From positions 1-7,888 of the forward strand of contig QFOT01000104.1 of the NCBI GenBank assembly GCA_003241285.1: DNA of 7,888 nucleotides. Reading direction: 5' to 3'. A model generated the notes under the pieces. It ran no database searches and was not told where the DNA came from. It saw only the letters and a program-made list of their open reading frames with translations. A program made the translations under genes and the position numbers. Positions 5,091 through 7,888 of this stretch are shown here, one piece after another (the stretch's first letter is position 1; every line of letters starts with the position of its first letter). The stretch is from Micavibrio aeruginosavorus (GTDB lineage: Bacteria; Pseudomonadota; Alphaproteobacteria; Micavibrionales; Micavibrionaceae).

Positions 5091-7241
5091 TTAGTCTTCT
5101 ATTTCAGTAAACGGAATTCCTGTTCTAGAAGTAAATTTCTTCCTGCATTCTTCTAATGAAGGAAGCAAATAAATCATTTGTTGAACTTTAGAAGCTCCAA
5201 TTGAAATAGAATATGGAACACCTGTTTCTGCATCAACTTCTGGAAGATACTTTTTTTCTTTTTTGATATGTCCCAAGTAATTTGGCAGCAGCATTCCCAG
5301 CTTCGTCTGCAAGCCTTTATCTGCAACACCAATTTTCTTAGTTCCGGCGAAGCAAATATCACATAGCTGATCGGTTTCGATCCAGTCTGGCCACTCTTTG
5401 CTTTTTGGATGAATGTGTCCCTGCTGGAGGAACTTATAAAGTACTTTTGCAAGCGGCTCTAATGTTTCAAGCTTTTGAGTAACCAATGCTTTTGTCTGTG
5501 GAGGCTTATGCAGCTCAACTTGAGTGTAATCAAAATTCAGTAAGAAATTAAGCAACGCAGCCGGGCCACCTGAACTTTGCGAGTTTTTAAACTTAGCAAA
5601 ATACTGGTGATCATTAGCAACCTTACCAGAGACTTCGAGTACAAAAAAACGCCGATCATCTATGCCCGCCGATACTACCCATGGATTATTGCTTGTAACA
5701 AACAAATGAAGGCAATTTCTTGTTTTAACAGGATCTAGACCTTTGCGCTCAATCATCATTGAGTCGCTTGTGATCATATCTTTGAGCACACCTTGCGCAG
5801 CTTTATCACCCGCAAGAAAAGCTTCTTCACAAAGCGCAAAGATGATCCCATCCTGATGCGCATTAAAGTTGCCGAGTAGGTGCTTGCTGTTGTTTATCTT
5901 GAGGAAATGCGGCTTAAGCATTTCTCCAATAAACTCTCCTACACACGTTTTTCCTGCGCCTTGAGGCCCAATTAGAACAATTGCAGTTCCAGGCTTTTGA
6001 CCCGGATGCTGAACCATTTGAGCCAACCAGCAAACTAACCAAAGAAAATGCTTATCATCCCCATCACAAATAATTTGATGCAAATGCTCTAAGAAAGGCT
6101 GACACAAATCTTCATTGTCTGTTGGACTGACCGCATAACCCTGCCAATAATTAAAAACATAGCTAGGAATATCTCTGCCAGGCTCAAAAACCATATCTTC
6201 ATAAGTACGCCTTTGGGGATGAGACAACCAAACTTCAGCAATGCTTTTTTCAACCGGCCCGTTCCTGCCATTAACCACAACACGGTTTTTCTTAAATAAG
6301 CCCTTAAAAGCATCTAGCTTCATAAAAGAAACATATTTCTCTGAAGAAACAGGACTAGTTTTAAATACCAAAACTCTTTGCGTGCCGCCCACTATAATGA
6401 ACGCATATCGTTCATTGATCTTGTCTATCATTTCATCCACCTCTTCCTGCGGAGAAACTGTTAGCCATTTTGATAGGCACTTAATCGCTTTTTCAGGCAA
6501 AAGTTCCTTAAGCCGAGTAATTCCACTGACACTTTGGCCAGATAAGAATTTTATTGCCGAATCTTGAGCTGCTGCTCGTCTTTTCAAAGCTTCTTCGTCT
6601 CCTGCTGCCTTAGCAACTTCGTAGACAGCCCTTTCTACTTCGTCTTGGCTATAGCCTGCTTTGATAAGCAGTCCAGCAAAAGCCAAGCTAACTTCATGCC
6701 TAGAACCCTTTGACGGCCAATGATTGAATAACAGGCAGCATGAAGCAATTAACGCTGCCGCTTTGCATAGCTCTCCGTACAATACTTCTGATGGTATACC
6801 TGAATCAGTGAACTCATAAATTTCACCTTCAGGATGGACAGATCCTGGTAACAAGCTTGCGTGCTTCTTGCCTCGAATTTCCAAGAAAACTCCAAATTCA
6901 GGATGCTCAAATCGTACACTTTCATCACCATCAGTTACATGATAAAGCCAATGAGATACCGGATTGGATAATCGCCCATAACGAAATTCGGTTTTGGGAG
7001 CAAATTTTTGAGCAAAAATTCTAGCCTCAGGACAATCAAGATCAAGATCGATTAGATTTGAACCTTCCTTACCTAGCAAAACAGAAATATTTTGTGGTGC
7101 CGTTGAGAAAAATTCGTGCGCATTATCATTAGTGATATTCAGATCCTGCCACCCTTTAATTGCAGGAGCTTTACACTTGTAAGGAACAGGAATGACAGGC
7201 ACACCTTGTGAAAGGTATTTCTTTGCTATTTCAATAGTCAT
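5091..7241 (-). CDS. Bifunctional primase-polymerase / SF3 helicase (P4 alpha / NrS-1-like replication protein)
   Basis: The 716-aa protein starts at ATG 7241, with AGGAGG 5 bases upstream; a longer frame upstream runs through the preceding gene and lacks such a site. N-terminal archaeo-eukaryotic primase-type domain (about 1-150): VPVIPV near the start, the metal-binding DLDLD at 65-69, SH at 96-97, and LPGSVHPEG at 131-139. A helical linker follows (about 155-260). C-terminal superfamily 3 helicase of the DUF5906/D5-like type: Walker A GPQGAGKT (425-432), Walker B IIFALCEEAF (466-475), sensor/motif C LFVTSNN (513-519) and an arginine-finger region DDRRFF (528-533). A likely winged helix ends the protein (about 590-690). 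It should prime and unwind DNA at the element's own origin, probably the repeats just past its stop. All motifs look intact. It forms an operon with the AlpA-like gene, separated by 10 bases. Confidence 0.93.
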   Translation of the reverse strand: MTIEIAKKYLSQGVPVIPVPYKCKAPAIKGWQDLNITNDNAHEFFSTAPQNISVLLGKEGSNLIDLDLDCPEARIFAQKFAPKTEFRYGRLSNPVSHWLYHVTDGDESVRFEHPEFGVFLEIRGKKHASLLPGSVHPEGEIYEFTDSGIPSEVLYGELCKAAALIASCCLLFNHWPSKGSRHEVSLAFAGLLIKAGYSQDEVERAVYEVAKAAGDEEALKRRAAAQDSAIKFLSGQSVSGITRLKELLPEKAIKCLSKWLTVSPQEEVDEMIDKINERYAFIIVGGTQRVLVFKTSPVSSEKYVSFMKLDAFKGLFKKNRVVVNGRNGPVEKSIAEVWLSHPQRRTYEDMVFEPGRDIPSYVFNYWQGYAVSPTDNEDLCQPFLEHLHQIICDGDDKHFLWLVCWLAQMVQHPGQKPGTAIVLIGPQGAGKTCVGEFIGEMLKPHFLKINNSKHLLGNFNAHQDGIIFALCEEAFLAGDKAAQGVLKDMITSDSMMIERKGLDPVKTRNCLHLFVTSNNPWVVSAGIDDRRFFVLEVSGKVANDHQYFAKFKNSQSSGGPAALLNFLLNFDYTQVELHKPPQTKALVTQKLETLEPLAKVLYKFLQQGHIHPKSKEWPDWIETDQLCDICFAGTKKIGVADKGLQTKLGMLLPNYLGHIKKEKKYLPEVDAETGVPYSISIGASKVQQMIYLLPSLEECRKKFTSRTGIPFTEIED

Positions 7242-7251
7242 CTGAACCTCC

Positions 7252-7500
7252 TTACGCCTTGCGATGATTGGCGACCCAAAGGTCGAACTGGTTAAGATCA
7301 ATAAGAACTCGTCGCCCAATGCGAAGTACGCAGGCCTCAAATCCATTACTAGGGATAGGCTGACCAGAAGCTTTGTATCTAGGCAGTGAATAGAAAACCC
7401 ATTGCTGTAATGTCGAAACCTTCAACCATTCGTATCCGGGAACTTCTGGAACTTTTCTTAATGGAAAAATTCTGGGTGATTTGTGTAGCTCGCTTTGCAT
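7252..7500 (-). CDS. AlpA/excisionase-like small DNA-binding protein
   Basis: The 82-aa start is ATG 7500, chosen for its GAGG Shine-Dalgarno at 5 bases; a TTG at 7584 in the same frame has none. The core (about 23-78) reads as a winged-helix excisionase or AlpA-type fold: an N-terminal helix-turn-helix (YEWLKVSTLQQWVFYSLPRY), a loop rich in G and P, then VLRIGRRVLIDLNQFDLWV, whose R-x-GRR-V-x-I-D ... F-x-x-W pattern is the family's wing and last helix. In P4-like elements such proteins activate excision or replication genes, or act as recombination directionality factors. Its stop overlaps the Shine-Dalgarno of the primase-helicase, so it is likely co-translated with it. Its translation may be governed by the inverted repeat at 7504-7536. 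Whether it activates the recombinase or this operon cannot be read from the sequence. Confidence 0.85.
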   Translation of the reverse strand: MQSELHKSPRIFPLRKVPEVPGYEWLKVSTLQQWVFYSLPRYKASGQPIPSNGFEACVLRIGRRVLIDLNQFDLWVANHRKA

Positions 7501-7503
7501 CTT

Positions 7504-7536
7504 ATCCTCATAGTTTTTGTTGAACGATATGAGGAT
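7504..7536 (-). promoter_or_regulatory. Perfect 9-bp inverted repeat covering the AlpA-like gene's ribosome binding site
   Basis: ATCCTCATA (7504-7512) and TATGAGGAT (7528-7536) are exact reverse complements with a 15-base loop. In the minus-strand RNA the 3' arm contains the GAGG Shine-Dalgarno for ATG 7500, so the hairpin would hide it. The same dyad could instead be a DNA operator for the encoded protein, giving autoregulation. The dyad itself is certain; its function is inferred. Confidence 0.55.
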
Positions 7537-7575
7537 TTTTTGATTAGATTGTTGACACGGCAAAGAATTATCAAT

Positions 7576-7632
7576 GCATATCAAACCAATTTTCTTAAAT
7601 AAAATCAGTTAGTTATGATTTTTTTGATATGC
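7576..7632. repeat. 10-bp inverted repeat and AT-rich hairpin between the two rightmost genes
   Basis: GCATATCAAA (7576-7585) and TTTGATATGC (7623-7632) are perfect inverted copies. Between them AAAATCA/TGATTTT (7601-7622) can form a 7-bp stem with an 8-base loop next to a T-run. On the minus strand this lies about 20 bases after the stop of the rightmost gene and could be a weak terminator. A second TTGATA lies 10 bases from the first (minus strand, 7570-7585), so an operator for the AlpA-like operon is an equal possibility. The stems are AT-rich and weak. Confidence 0.3.
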
Positions 7633-7641
7633 CGATGTTAT

Positions 7642-7888
7642 TTACGACTTATTGCTTTCCGCTTCATAAGTTGTTTTTGCCCAGGCGACATTAAATTTTG
7701 CGCCTGACCGACGTAAACTTGATGTCTTATCTGCCCAATCAGGATGATCTTTTATAATTCTTTTATAGATTTTTTCTTTCAGCAAACGCTTAGGATTAGC
7801 ATCGTAAATTTTGGAATTATTTTTATATTCCTCGAGGAATGCTTTTGAAAAAGCTTTATCCATAGCCTCTTCAAGAGGACTGTAGCCT
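7642..7888 (-). CDS. C-terminal part of an uncharacterised basic protein, continuing past the right edge
   Basis: The frame is open to the window's edge. Before the first internal ATG (7863) it reads GYSPLEEA without a stop, and no Shine-Dalgarno at a proper distance precedes that ATG, so the gene probably starts further right. About 81 residues are visible: a charged helical segment (MDKAFSKAFLEEYKNN), then lysine-rich KRLLKEKIYKRIIKDHPDWAD and an end rich in A, K and S. I recognise no family. The basic character would suit nucleic-acid binding, but that is a guess. It points the same way as the AlpA-like and primase-helicase genes, with a 141-base gap that holds the inverted repeats described above, so it is probably a separate transcription unit. 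Confidence 0.6.
   Translation of the reverse strand, partial: GYSPLEEAMDKAFSKAFLEEYKNNSKIYDANPKRLLKEKIYKRIIKDHPDWADKTSSLRRSGAKFNVAWAKTTYEAESNKS

Larger units (their letters stand above)
2365..7888. mobile_element. Integrative, self-replicating genetic island (P4-satellite-like), ends not seen
   Basis: A recombinase with all catalytic residues, a primase-polymerase/SF3 helicase, an AlpA-like DNA-binding protein and origin-like repeats lie together on one strand. Phage P4 and related satellites or integrative elements carry the same set (int, alpha, AlpA-type regulator, iterons). No capsid, terminase or conjugation genes are present in the window. The left limit given is the end of the membrane protein gene and is arbitrary; genes further left may be cargo of the same element. 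The element clearly continues past the right edge. No attachment-site repeats were identified. Confidence 0.5.

Noticed and set aside
6241..6567. 108-aa plus-strand frame
   Set aside because: It lies wholly opposite the primase-helicase between its two domains and has no recognisable motif.
7242..7346. 35-codon N-terminal extension of the primase-helicase
   Set aside because: It overlaps the AlpA-like gene in another frame, has no Shine-Dalgarno, and the family-like sequence begins at the internal ATG 7241, which has AGGAGG at ideal spacing.
7549..7580. Plus-strand promoter from a consensus TTGACA at 7552
   Set aside because: No acceptable -10 box lies 16-18 bases downstream and no plus-strand gene follows.
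7501..7584. 28-codon extension of the AlpA-like gene from a TTG at 7584
   Set aside because: It has no ribosome binding site and covers the inverted repeat; the ATG at 7500 has a good GAGG site.

Overview
The window looks like part of a proteobacterial integrative genetic island. It has a P4-satellite-like replication module, a tyrosine recombinase module and accessory genes at its left end. Shine-Dalgarno sites are clear (AGGAGG, GGAGG, AAGGA) and genes on the minus strand are tightly packed. The primase-helicase, AlpA-like regulator and recombinase are of kinds common in Proteobacteria. I cannot name a genus. The primase and desulfurase genes look AT-richer by eye than the recombinase pair, which fits a mosaic assembled from modules.

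Right end (about 5091-7888, minus strand): the tail of an unknown basic protein runs in from the right edge. A small AlpA/excisionase-like DNA-binding protein (82 aa) follows, whose Shine-Dalgarno site lies in one arm of a perfect 9-bp inverted repeat. Ten bases after it begins a 716-aa primase-polymerase/SF3 helicase. Just past the helicase stop is a cluster of GGTG-type nonamers in both orientations, forming a 17-bp inverted repeat around an AT-rich core. This is my best candidate for a replication origin used by that enzyme.

Middle (2365-4939): after about 300 bases of non-coding DNA comes a 362-aa helical protein. Its segment 37-88 resembles the C-terminal clamp-loader-like helical region of RarA/MgsA, but it has no ATPase domain. 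It overlaps the start of a complete tyrosine recombinase by 7 bases, so the two are probably translationally coupled. Downstream of the recombinase is a 250-base stretch rich in RNA structure. A G-rich tract occurs twice on the minus strand, and its complement occurs once. A 41-codon reading frame there overlaps the next gene. The layout recalls the RNA-based immunity regions of P4 (CI RNA, ash) and P1/P7 (c4).

Left end (1-2364): a single-pass membrane-anchored protein with an extracytoplasmic C-terminal domain and an unrecognised 214-aa soluble protein lie on the minus strand. Converging on them from the left edge is the C-terminal two thirds of an IscS/NifS/DndA-type cysteine desulfurase. 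They may be cargo, perhaps defence-related, but nothing inside the window proves that.

Taken together: the AlpA-like protein may switch the element on, the primase-helicase may replicate it from the GGTG repeats, and the recombinase, perhaps with its coupled partner, may integrate or excise it. No capsid, terminase, conjugation, tRNA, rRNA or CRISPR features are visible, and no element boundary can be placed from this window alone.
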